The translations under genes and the position numbers were made by a program. Below, piece after piece: positions 17,215-24,832 of a stretch of DNA of 64,000 bases. Origin of the DNA: CAKZLS01 sp963701445 (lineage in GTDB: Bacteria > Pseudomonadota > Alphaproteobacteria > Rhodospirillales > Defluviicoccaceae); the NCBI GenBank assembly GCA_963701445.1, contig CAVPAM010000007.1, positions 62,001 through 126,000 on the forward strand, written 5' to 3'. Positions within the stretch are counted from its first letter, which is position 1. Every line of letters begins with the position of its first letter. The notes under the pieces are model-generated. The model saw nothing but the letters and a program-made list of their open reading frames with translations, was not told the DNA's origin and did no database searches.

Positions 17215-19044
17215 ATGGCGTTTTCGCCTGAGTTTCTCGATGAAATCCGTGCTCGCGTCGGCCTGGCCGACGTGATTAGGGCGCGCGTCCGGCTCACGTC
17301 CAAGGGGCGCGAGTTCCAGGGGCTGTGCCCTTTCCACAATGAAAAAACGCCATCCTTCACGGTCAACGAACAGAAGGGCTTCTACCACTGCTTCGGCTGC
17401 GGAGCGCACGGCGGCCTCTTCGACTTCGTGATGCAATCGGAGGGATTGAACTTTCGCGAAGCGGTTGAAAGGCTCGCGGCGGGCGCCGGATTGCAGGTCC
17501 CGTCCGACACACCGGAAGAGCGCGACCGCGCGCGCCGGCGGCAATCCCTGCACGAGGTGATGGAGGCGGCGGCCGCCTACTTCGAACGCATGCTGCGCAT
17601 GCCCGAGGGCAGGAACGCAATGACCTATCTTCGGGATCGCGCGATCACCGAAACGGCGATCCGCCGCTTTCGCCTGGGCTATGCGCCGGATGGCCGCGCG
17701 GGCCTCAAGACGGCGTTGGCGCGCGAGGGCATCGCGGAGGACCTGCTGTTGGAGGCGGGCCTCGTGATCGATCCGGACGACCGCGGGCGCGCATCCTACG
17801 ATCGTTTTCGGGGGCGGGTGATGTTCCCCATCGACGACCGCCGGGGAAGGGTAGTCGGCTTCGGCGGCCGTATCCTCGGTGATGGCGAGCCTAAGTACCT
17901 GAACTCCCCCGAAACCCCGGTTTTCCGGAAGGGACACCTGCTTTACGGCCTTCCCCTTGCCGCCAAGGCCGCGCGCGATCACGGAGGCGTTGTCGTGGTC
18001 GAGGGGTACATGGACGTGATCGCTCTTGCCCAGGGCGGGTTCGAGAACGCCGTGGCGCCGTTGGGAACGGCCTTGACCGAGGAGCAGATCCGGGAACTCT
18101 GGAAGCTCGTGGACGAGCCGATCCTGTGCTTCGACGGCGACGCCGCCGGCGGACGGGCGGCGGTCAGAGCCGCGGAGCGGGCCCTGCCACTGTTGCCGGC
18201 GGGAAAGGGGCTGCGGTTCGCCGAACTGCCGCCGGGCGACGACCCGGACACGCTGATCGCCCGCGAGGGCGGCGAGGCCATATCCCGGCTGCTCGCGGGG
18301 GCCGTTCCGCTCTCGGCGTTTCTGTGGCGGATGGAAACGCGGGGCAAGGCGGCGGAGACCCCAGAGGCCCGCGCGGCGTTGTGGCGGCGGCTCAAGGAAC
18401 ATACCCAGCAAATCCCCGATCCGGACGTGCGCTCGCAGTTCCAGAACGCGTTTCGCGCCAGCCTCTGGCCGGAGCGGCGGCCGGACCGCCGGGCGGAGCG
18501 GTGGACAGACCGGCGGCCGGGGCGCGCGCGCAACGCGCCGGCGGCGATGAGCACCGCGCCGGGGGAAAGCCCGCGCGCCCGGTCGATCCGGATGGACCCG
18601 CTGTCCGACGCCGCGAAAACCCTGCTCGCCATCTTGATCAATCACCCCGATTTCTTTCACGACGTGGAGGATGAGATCGGGGCCGTCGGGTTCGCCCGGC
18701 CGTCGCTGGATACCCTGCGGCAAGAACTCATTCCCGTGCTTTCGGGATCCTCGAGCCTGGCCCCCGAGGCCGTGAAGACGGCACTTTCGGAACGCGGGCT
18801 GTCCACGTCGGTCAACGAGCTTTTCAGCGACGATCTGATCCGCGCCAACACGTTCATCAAGGTCGAGGCGTCGCGATCGGAGGTCATGTCGGCATGGCGG
18901 GAATGCTTCAAGGCGTTGCGGGCCGCGGCGGTCCCGGACGAAGACCAGGACGAGACCCGGCGCCTGGGTCGGAACACCTCGGACGCGGATTGGCAAAAAT
19001 GGTTGGCACGAAAGCGAACGATGCTAAATCAAGGGGATGACTGA
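17215..19044 (+). CDS. dnaG: DNA primase
   Basis: A 609-residue primase that makes RNA primers at the replication fork. The N-terminal CHC2 zinc finger is intact (Cys38, His41, Cys59, Cys62 in CPFHNEKTPSF and FYHCFGCGAHGG). The catalytic core follows with the TOPRIM motif (VVVVEGYMDVIALAQGG, CFDGDAAGGRAAVRAAERAL), and the C-terminal helicase-binding region. A segment around residues 415-450 is rich in Arg and Ala (PERRPDRRAERWTDRRPGRA) and looks like a flexible linker. It is followed by rpoD, the common primase-sigma factor pairing. Confidence 0.97.
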   Translation: MAFSPEFLDEIRARVGLADVIRARVRLTSKGREFQGLCPFHNEKTPSFTVNEQKGFYHCFGCGAHGGLFDFVMQSEGLNFREAVERLAAGAGLQVPSDTPEERDRARRRQSLHEVMEAAAAYFERMLRMPEGRNAMTYLRDRAITETAIRRFRLGYAPDGRAGLKTALAREGIAEDLLLEAGLVIDPDDRGRASYDRFRGRVMFPIDDRRGRVVGFGGRILGDGEPKYLNSPETPVFRKGHLLYGLPLAAKAARDHGGVVVVEGYMDVIALAQGGFENAVAPLGTALTEEQIRELWKLVDEPILCFDGDAAGGRAAVRAAERALPLLPAGKGLRFAELPPGDDPDTLIAREGGEAISRLLAGAVPLSAFLWRMETRGKAAETPEARAALWRRLKEHTQQIPDPDVRSQFQNAFRASLWPERRPDRRAERWTDRRPGRARNAPAAMSTAPGESPRARSIRMDPLSDAAKTLLAILINHPDFFHDVEDEIGAVGFARPSLDTLRQELIPVLSGSSSLAPEAVKTALSERGLSTSVNELFSDDLIRANTFIKVEASRSEVMSAWRECFKALRAAAVPDEDQDETRRLGRNTSDADWQKWLARKRTMLNQGDD

Positions 19045-19527
19045 ACCGGCTCCGTCCTCGGCGCGGCCCGGTCGGGTCGAACTTGACAACTTTTATTGAG
19101 ACGATTTAAAGACAAAAGGTTGAAGCCAACATCTTGACGCGGCGAAGTCGGAACGCCACCTCAGAAATTGCGTTTGCAATTCATGCTGGACTCGTTCGTG
19201 AGTCCTCGGCGACGAAACTCTTTTTTTAGAGCTGAGGTTTACGATCTGAATGAGTATTCGAACAAAGAGGTCAACAGCCCCGCGTGGCAAGCGCCTTCCG
19301 GGAAACGGGCACACCGCTCAAGCAGCCGCCGGCGGCCGGCCGGCGGAAACGGAAAGCCTTTTGTAAGGCGTGGCGAAAGCACGGGAGGCCGCCATTTTCG
19401 GACAAGGACGGCCGTTTCGAGCCGGTTTTGAGAAATGAGCAGGCGACTTCGGCGGTGTTGGCCGCCCGGAGCAGTGGGCTGTCGCGGACTCGCTCCCGCG
19501 GCCGCATTGATTTTTAGCGGGGAATAG
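19045..19527. other. Intergenic region dnaG-rpoD (483 bp)
   Basis: No supported gene. A CTTGACA motif at 19082-19088 followed 17 nt later by TTAAAG (19106-19111) could be the rpoD promoter; the CTTGAC -35 core fits both vegetative and heat-shock sigma factors of alphaproteobacteria. The rest is GC-rich leader sequence in which short frames look random. Confidence 0.5.
19083..19111 (+). promoter_or_regulatory. Candidate rpoD promoter
   Basis: Consensus -35 TTGACA at 19083-19088, 17-nt spacer, weak -10 TTAAAG at 19106-19111. It would give a leader of about 410 nt before rpoD, which is long, so another promoter may be nearer the gene. Confidence 0.4.
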
Positions 19528-21567
19528 ATGTCCAACAAGACCACCGCCGTGGCGGAAGCGCCGGAAGCCAAAAGCGAAAACACCGACGGTCCACTGCTTG
19601 ATTCTCTGGGAAGCGGGATCAAAAAGATGATCGCGCGGGGCAAGGAGCGCGGCTACGTCACCTACGACGATCTGAACGACGCCCTGCCGCCGGATCAGGT
19701 CTCTTCCGAACAGATCGAAGATACGATGGCCCAGTTGTCCGAACAGGGCATCAACGTCGTCGAGAACGAGGAAAGCGAGGAAGCGGCGCCCCCGGCCGAA
19801 GTCTCCGACGCGGGAACGCCCGCCGGAAACGTCGACGAGGCCGACATGGGCCGCACCGACGATCCGGTGCGCATGTACCTCCGCGAAATGGGCAACGTGG
19901 AACTGCTGTCACGCGAGGGTGAGATCGCCATCGCCAAGCGCATCGAGGCCGGCCGGGAAATGATGATCGGCGGCATCTGCGAAAGCCCGCTTGCCATTCG
20001 CGCCATCATCGACTGGCACGACGCCCTGGCCGAGGGGCGGATGCTGCTCCGCGACATCATCGATCTGGAGGCGACCTACGGCGGCGTGACCATCCCCACC
20101 GGCGGCGAGGCACAACCCGGCGGTATGCCGGGCGGCGAGGGCGTCGACGGGGCGGCGGAGACCGGAGGCGGCACCGATGGCGGAGCCGCGGCGAAGGACG
20201 ACGAGGACGAAGCGGACGACGGCGGCGAGGACGAGAGTGCAAGCGAGGAGACGTCCACGGAGGGTGCCGACGACGACGATCCGGACGGCGAGGAGCAGAA
20301 CCTCTCCCTGGCCGCGATGGAAGCGACACTGACGCCGAAGGTCATCGACACCTTCGAGCAGATCACGGCCACCTACGCCAAGCTGCACAAGGTTCAGCTT
20401 CAACGCATTCAGGCGTTGCAGCGGGGCGAGGAGGTCAAGTCCTCGCTTGAGAAGCGGTATGGACGGTACCGCCGCGAACTGGTCCTCCTCATGGAGGATG
20501 TCCACCTTAACAATGCCCGGATCGAGGAGTTGATCGAGCAGCTCTACAACTTGAACCGGAGACTGATCGGCCTGGAGGGACGGTTGCTGAGGCTTGCCGT
20601 CGACTGCCGCATCAAACGCGAAGACTTTCTGCAACATTACAGCGGTCATGAACTGGCGCCCGACTGGCTGGACCGGATGGCCGAACTGCCCGGTAAGGGA
20701 TGGCAGAAGTTCGCCGATGCCCATCGCGAGACGATCGAGGCGATGCGCCAGGATATCGCCGCCATTTCGCACAGCGTCGGCCTGCCCGTGACCGAGTTCC
20801 GGCGGATCGTGGCGACGGTGCAGAAAGGCGAGCGCGAAGCCGCCAAGGCCAAGAAGGAGATGATCGAGGCCAACCTGCGGCTGGTAATTTCCATCGCCAA
20901 GAAATACACCAACCGCGGCTTGCAGTTCCTGGACCTGATCCAGGAAGGCAACATCGGCCTGATGAAGGCGGTGGACAAGTTCGAGTACCGCCGCGGCTAC
21001 AAGTTCTCCACCTACGCCACCTGGTGGATCCGCCAGGCGATTACCCGCTCCATCGCCGACCAGGCGCGCACCATTCGAATTCCGGTGCACATGATCGAAA
21101 CCATCAACAAGCTGGTTCGCACCTCGCGCCAGATGCTTCACGAAATCGGCAGGGAGCCCACCCCCGAGGAACTGGCCGAGAAGCTCTCCATGCCGTTGGA
21201 GAAGGTGCGCAAGGTCCTGAAGATCGCCAAGGAGCCCATCAGCCTGGAGACGCCCATCGGCGACGAGGAAGACAGCCATCTGGGCGACTTCATCGAGGAC
21301 AAGAACGCGGTCCAGCCGCTGGACGCGGCCATTCAGTCCAACCTCCGGGAAACCACCACCCGGGTGCTGTCGAGCCTGACCGCGCGCGAGGAACGGGTGT
21401 TGCGCATGCGCTTCGGGATCGGCATGAACACCGATCATACGCTGGAGGAGGTGGGCCAGCAGTTCTCGGTCACGCGCGAGCGGATCCGTCAGATCGAGGC
21501 GAAGGCGCTCCGCAAGCTCAAGCACCCGAGCCGGTCGCGAAAACTTCGGAGTTTCCTGGACTATTGA
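19528..21567 (+). CDS. rpoD: RNA polymerase sigma factor RpoD (sigma-70)
   Basis: The 679-residue housekeeping sigma factor. Region 1.1 occupies the N-terminus, then region 1.2 (DDPVRMYLREMGNVELLSRE), a long non-conserved region, region 2 (LVISIAKKYTNRGLQFLDLI and FSTYATWWIRQAITRSIADQ, the latter covering -10 recognition), region 3, and region 4 (TAREERVLRMRFGIGMNTDH; VTRERIRQIEAKALRKLK, the -35 helix-turn-helix). Between residues about 190 and 260 there is a very acidic, Gly/Asp/Glu-rich insertion (DDEDEADDGGEDESASEET), longer than I would expect, which is probably disordered. A GGGGAATAG sequence precedes the ATG. Confidence 0.98.
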   Translation: MSNKTTAVAEAPEAKSENTDGPLLDSLGSGIKKMIARGKERGYVTYDDLNDALPPDQVSSEQIEDTMAQLSEQGINVVENEESEEAAPPAEVSDAGTPAGNVDEADMGRTDDPVRMYLREMGNVELLSREGEIAIAKRIEAGREMMIGGICESPLAIRAIIDWHDALAEGRMLLRDIIDLEATYGGVTIPTGGEAQPGGMPGGEGVDGAAETGGGTDGGAAAKDDEDEADDGGEDESASEETSTEGADDDDPDGEEQNLSLAAMEATLTPKVIDTFEQITATYAKLHKVQLQRIQALQRGEEVKSSLEKRYGRYRRELVLLMEDVHLNNARIEELIEQLYNLNRRLIGLEGRLLRLAVDCRIKREDFLQHYSGHELAPDWLDRMAELPGKGWQKFADAHRETIEAMRQDIAAISHSVGLPVTEFRRIVATVQKGEREAAKAKKEMIEANLRLVISIAKKYTNRGLQFLDLIQEGNIGLMKAVDKFEYRRGYKFSTYATWWIRQAITRSIADQARTIRIPVHMIETINKLVRTSRQMLHEIGREPTPEELAEKLSMPLEKVRKVLKIAKEPISLETPIGDEEDSHLGDFIEDKNAVQPLDAAIQSNLRETTTRVLSSLTAREERVLRMRFGIGMNTDHTLEEVGQQFSVTRERIRQIEAKALRKLKHPSRSRKLRSFLDY

Positions 21568-21569
21568 TC

Positions 21570-21602
21570 CAGACGCCGATAGTTGGCTATTGAAGGCGTC
21601 TG
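21570..21602 (+). terminator. Hairpin after rpoD, possible terminator
   Basis: An 8-bp outer stem (CAGACGCC at 21570-21577 with GGCGTCTG at 21595-21602) encloses a 4-bp inner stem (ATAG/CTAT). It starts just after the rpoD stop codon. No T-run follows, so if it terminates transcription it would probably need Rho. Confidence 0.4.
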
Positions 21603-21652
21603 CTCCCGGTCACCCGTCTCCCGCGCGTCATCTATCCGGGTATCCATGCGCC

Positions 21653-21729
21653 GGGCCCGTAGCTCAACTGGTTAGAGCCGGCCGCTCATAACGGTCTGGT
21701 TGCAGGTTCGAGTCCTGCCGGGCCCACCA
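21653..21729 (+). tRNA. tRNA-Ile (CAT anticodon, lysidine type)
   Basis: A 77-nt tRNA with encoded CCA. The acceptor stem is GGGCCCG/CGGGCCC, the D-arm GCTC-AACTGGTTA-GAGC, the anticodon stem GGCCG/CGGTC with loop CTCATAA, and the T-arm is canonical. The CAT anticodon could be Met or Ile. The C4-G69 and C5-G68 pairs are the positive determinants known for the lysidine synthetase TilS in tRNA-Ile2, whereas elongator tRNA-Met usually lacks them; hence the Ile call. Confidence 0.88.
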
Positions 21730-21775
21730 TTCCTTATGGAGTTCTCTGCGTGACCGACGCCTCTCCGGCCGGGCA

Positions 21776-22012
21776 CTACTGGCATTTGTAGGCGCGGATC
21801 GGCATCATGTACTGTTTTTTGCCGGTATCCTCGAGGGTCGACTGATATATGGCGCGCTTGCCGTATTTCCGGCAATGATCCTCGGCCGTCGTGTCGGGGT
21901 TGCTGATGTTGAACATGGGTTCCTGGATCCATATTCCGTTCGCGTCGCCGTCCAGCACGGACGAGCAGCCCAGTAGGGGCACGCAGGTCAGCGCGACCAG
22001 AATCTTGCGCAT
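21776..22012 (-). CDS. Small lipoprotein
   Basis: A 78-residue protein with a clear lipoprotein signal peptide: MRKILVALTCVPLLGCSS, lipobox LLGC with Cys16 as the lipidated residue. The mature part is about 63 residues with two more cysteines (AEDHCRKYGK and the C-terminal YKCQ), possibly forming a disulfide. The function is unknown. It is encoded on the strand opposite the tRNA and downstream of the ROK-like kinase gene. Confidence 0.75.
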   Translation of the reverse strand: MRKILVALTCVPLLGCSSVLDGDANGIWIQEPMFNISNPDTTAEDHCRKYGKRAIYQSTLEDTGKKQYMMPIRAYKCQ

Positions 22013-22109
22013 CGTTTCTCCTTCGAGGGTTCGTCGACCAACGCGTCCGATGGTATACCAACGCGAGGGGAAACGCGATCCCGCGCGGCCCGATCTTGGT
22101 TGCGGACCG

Positions 22110-22802
22110 CTATACCCGGACGTCGGAATCCAGCCACAGGCGGAATCCTCCCTCGAACGCGTTGGCGTTGTTTCCGCGCCGCGCGTACGGCGGAAGCGCG
22201 GTCAGCAACCGCGCGTTGCCGCCGCCGACGACCACGTAGTCCGCCACCAAGGCGTTGCGCAGAAGCTCGATCACCTGGGAGACCTCCTCCCGCCAGACCT
22301 CGAGGCCGAGGCGCGCGATGGCGCTGTGACGCACGGAGTCGCCGAAGGTTTCGCCGTTCTTGTAAGGCAGCTTGGACAACTCCATCGGTTGCACCAGCTT
22401 GTCGATCACCAAGGCCGAACCGAGCCCGGTTCCGAGTCCCAGAAACAGCATGCGGCCGCCCTGATAGCTGCCGAGCGCTTGCATGGCGGCGTCATTGATG
22501 ACCTTCACCGGCCGCCCGAACGCCGACTGGAAATCAAAACCGGTCCAGCCGGTGCCGAGGTTGTGGGGTTCCCGCGACGGACGGCCGCTTCGCACCTCTC
22601 CCGGATAGCCAAGCGAAACGGCATCGTACGGCCAGTCCGCCGCAAGCGCGCGTACCCGTTCCACCAGATCCCGCGGGGTCATTGCCGGTCCCGTCTGCGC
22701 CTGGCGGATCTCATCGCGATGATTGACGCGGATCTTGACCCGCGTCCCGCCCGTGTCGATCACCAGGATATCGGGATGTCGGCTTTTGTCCTGATACTTC
22801 AT
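22110..22802 (-). CDS. ROK-family sugar kinase-like protein
   Basis: A 230-residue protein of the actin-like ATPase/ROK fold, closest in general pattern to polyphosphate glucokinases. It shows the phosphate 1 loop (ILVIDTGGTRVKIRV), the adenosine-side/catalytic segment (VKVINDAAMQALGSYQGG, with Asp as likely base) and the phosphate 2 loop (MLFLGLGTGLGSALV). The Cys-rich zinc motif of classical ROK repressors/kinases is absent, and the protein is short. I choose the ATG at 22802 because MKYQDKSRHPDILVIDTGG leads directly into the fold; a GTG 10 codons upstream has no better ribosome binding site. The substrate cannot be read from the sequence. Confidence 0.82.
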   Translation of the reverse strand: MKYQDKSRHPDILVIDTGGTRVKIRVNHRDEIRQAQTGPAMTPRDLVERVRALAADWPYDAVSLGYPGEVRSGRPSREPHNLGTGWTGFDFQSAFGRPVKVINDAAMQALGSYQGGRMLFLGLGTGLGSALVIDKLVQPMELSKLPYKNGETFGDSVRHSAIARLGLEVWREEVSQVIELLRNALVADYVVVGGGNARLLTALPPYARRGNNANAFEGGFRLWLDSDVRV

Positions 22803-22901
22803 CTCGGCACGGTCGCAAGCCTCGCCGGGCACTAGGGGAAGAACGCATGGACCGCCATTATGGGCCAGATCGGCGCCCGTCGCGATATTTTGATTGCGCG
22901 C

Positions 22902-22929
22902 TTGACCCTAAGCCCCGGTGACCTACTGT
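22902..22929 (+). promoter_or_regulatory. Candidate promoter of the 23006 gene
   Basis: TTGACC (22902-22907) and TACTGT (22924-22929) with a 16-nt spacer, about 70 nt upstream of the next start codon. Confidence 0.4.
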
Positions 22930-23005
22930 ATTATGGGTCGCTGAAGCGTTCGGGCGTGTTGGCCCAACCCATCATTTATTGTGCGGCCTTGGACACGGAT
23001 CGGGC

Positions 23006-23524
23006 ATGAACCTTTTTGAAACCCTGTTACATCCGGATCGCGAAGAGTTGGAAATGGGCGAACGGGTGATCGTTTCGTCGGCGGCGAACCTGTTGCAAGT
23101 CGGGGAGTTCCAGTTCCTTCAGCTGGCCTATCGCGAATGGTTCGACAAGGACCTGCCGGAGGCCATGGTGGCGAATCTTTTCGGCTCGTACATGTTGCGT
23201 AATGAGGTCCCCCACTGGGCCCGGCATTACGCCCGCCTGATCCTGATGCGCGAGGAGCAGGGCAAGCTCGATGACAACGACCCCGCCTTCCATCGCTACG
23301 ACCACAACTATCATACCCACGTGCCCAGGGGCGTTCGGCAGTTCTGTACCGTCGTTGGGTTTTTGACCCTGTTGATGGTCACGGGGCTGATGGTCGCGAG
23401 CATGGCCGTGGAAAAACCGACGTCTCTCCTGCCGCCCTACTTCACCGAAACGGAACTCCGGGCCGTCGACCAGGATGTGAAAAGGCAGGGCTCCGGCCTA
23501 CCGGCGGTGTCGGAGCAGCGATAG
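23006..23524 (+). CDS. Conserved hypothetical membrane-anchored protein
   Basis: A 172-residue protein. The first 100 residues are soluble, charged and Tyr/His-rich (LLQVGEFQFLQLAYREWFDK, HRYDHNYHTHVPRG); one strong transmembrane helix spans about residues 112-134 (VVGFLTLLMVTGLMVASMA); the remaining 35 residues are a short hydrophilic tail. I choose the ATG at 23006 (MNLFETLLHPDREE). I have the impression that similar proteins exist in other Rhodospirillales, but I know no function. Confidence 0.75.
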   Translation: MNLFETLLHPDREELEMGERVIVSSAANLLQVGEFQFLQLAYREWFDKDLPEAMVANLFGSYMLRNEVPHWARHYARLILMREEQGKLDDNDPAFHRYDHNYHTHVPRGVRQFCTVVGFLTLLMVTGLMVASMAVEKPTSLLPPYFTETELRAVDQDVKRQGSGLPAVSEQR

Positions 23525-23628
23525 GGCCGGCGTTCCCCGTCCGGGGCGATGGGCCCAAGCCCCGCGAAAAGATACCGACACGGATGACGCCAGTTGCCAG
23601 CGGCATCGGCAGTGTCTAGCTTGTGGCC

Positions 23629-23829
23629 ATGTTCGAATTCGCCGGCGACCTAGAGCCGCTCATCAATCTGGTGTTTCTTATCGTAACGGGCGCGATCGCC
23701 TGGCACGGCATCCGCTACCGCGACGCCGACGGAAACACCGATTTCGTCCGATTGCTGTTCGGCTGCATTGCCGCGACCTATTTTTTCCTGGTGCTGTTCC
23801 AGGACGTGCTCGGCATCGTGCAGTTTTAG
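23629..23829 (+). CDS. Small two-helix membrane protein
   Basis: A 66-residue hydrophobic protein with two likely membrane helices (LINLVFLIVTGAIAWHGI and FGCIAATYFFLVLFQDVL) separated by a short polar loop. There is no strong ribosome binding site; a GTG two codons upstream is an alternative start. It lies between the 23006 gene and the convergent TPR operon. Function unknown. Confidence 0.55.
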   Translation: MFEFAGDLEPLINLVFLIVTGAIAWHGIRYRDADGNTDFVRLLFGCIAATYFFLVLFQDVLGIVQF

Positions 23830-23860
23830 CGAAACGCAAAAACCCTCTCCGGGATAGCGG

Positions 23861-24493
23861 TCAGGGCTTATGCATGCGCTGCTCCGCGTCCTTCTCGGGC
23901 AGCCTCAGCAGACGCTCCTCCTCGGGCAGGGCCAGTTGCTGCTGCAGGTAGACCGCGCGGTCGCGGACCGTCGCCGCGCGCGGCATGACGTACAGCACCT
24001 TGTCGACGATACCGGGTCCCTTGACGGCCTCCTCGTCGATCTTGAGGGCCTGAATATAGTCCGACAGCGCCTGCTCGTATCGGCCCGTCCGGTCGTAGAG
24101 GATGCCGCGGTTGGCATACGCGCCGGCGAGAACGGCGGTTCCGGTGTGGTCGTCCGTCTCCAGGCTTTCCTTCAGATAGGCGATGGTGTGCGTGAACACA
24201 TCCTCCGCTTCGTCGAATCGCTCCATCTGCAGCAGCGAGATCGCCTTGCCCATCAACGCCCCGCGATGATTCGGCATTTCCTGGAGCGCCGCGTCGAAAC
24301 GATCGATGGCCTGGTCGTATTTCTTGTCGCCGAGCAGGATGTCGCCCTGGCGGACCTCGTAATCGCCCGGCGCGGTGGCGACGAACATTGGCTTGATCAC
24401 CGTCCAGAAGGTGAACATCGCGAACGTCGCGATGGCCATGATGATGATCAGGCGGCGGATGACGCGTGGATTGGTGAAATCCTTGGAGATCAT
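23861..24493 (-). CDS. Membrane-anchored TPR protein
   Basis: A 210-residue protein with an N-terminal membrane anchor (about residues 14-33, LIIIMAIATFAMFTFWTVIK) followed by tetratricopeptide-like helices (GDYEVRQGDILLGDKKYDQA, PNHRGALMGKAISLLQMERF, ANRGILYDRTGRYEQALSDY). The start at 24493 overlaps the stop of the preceding gene (ATGA), so the two are coupled. TPR proteins usually act as assembly or interaction scaffolds. It is the last gene of the exonuclease/DUF294 operon, but whether it works with those proteins is unknown. Confidence 0.85.
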   Translation of the reverse strand: MISKDFTNPRVIRRLIIIMAIATFAMFTFWTVIKPMFVATAPGDYEVRQGDILLGDKKYDQAIDRFDAALQEMPNHRGALMGKAISLLQMERFDEAEDVFTHTIAYLKESLETDDHTGTAVLAGAYANRGILYDRTGRYEQALSDYIQALKIDEEAVKGPGIVDKVLYVMPRAATVRDRAVYLQQQLALPEEERLLRLPEKDAEQRMHKP

Positions 24494-24744
24494 GGGGCGG
24501 CGAAAAAGTTCTTGAACATCACGTGGACGTACGCGACGGAAAACACAAAACACAAGAGAAAGGCCGTGAACGCCGCCCGCCGCTTGAGCGCGGCGCGGCG
24601 TTCGCTGTCGGTTGGCGCGCCAAGTTTGCGTTCCTCGCGCCGGACCGCCAACGCCCAGATGAGCTGGCGGACGGGAAAGAACAACGCGGCGCCCAACGCC
24701 AAGGTCCACAGCCACTGGTATTGAGGGGAAAAAACTTGCTGCAT
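24490..24744 (-). CDS. Small membrane protein
   Basis: An 84-residue protein with two predicted membrane helices (YQWLWTLALGAALFFPVRQL and AAFTAFLLCFVFSVAYVHVM) joined by a strongly basic/acidic loop (AVRREERKLGAPTDSERRAA). I choose the ATG at 24744 (MQQVFSPQYQW). Its stop overlaps the start of the TPR gene. It lies 88 nt downstream of the restored end of the exonuclease gene. Confidence 0.75.
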   Translation of the reverse strand: MQQVFSPQYQWLWTLALGAALFFPVRQLIWALAVRREERKLGAPTDSERRAALKRRAAFTAFLLCFVFSVAYVHVMFKNFFAAP

Positions 24745-24832
24745 CTGACGAGAGGTACTCGCTTCACGTGGTCGTTGGAGCAACACGCCGCTCCGCCGGA
24801 TAGTAACAAAATGACTTGGCCGTCGCCATGCC

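Noticed and set aside
19909..21525. A 538-codon antisense frame over rpoD
   Set aside because: Mirror of rpoD coding sequence; no independent evidence.
24519..24832. Extension of the sensor-exonuclease frame past the frameshift
   Set aside because: After the shift the protein loses similarity and overlaps two well-supported genes.
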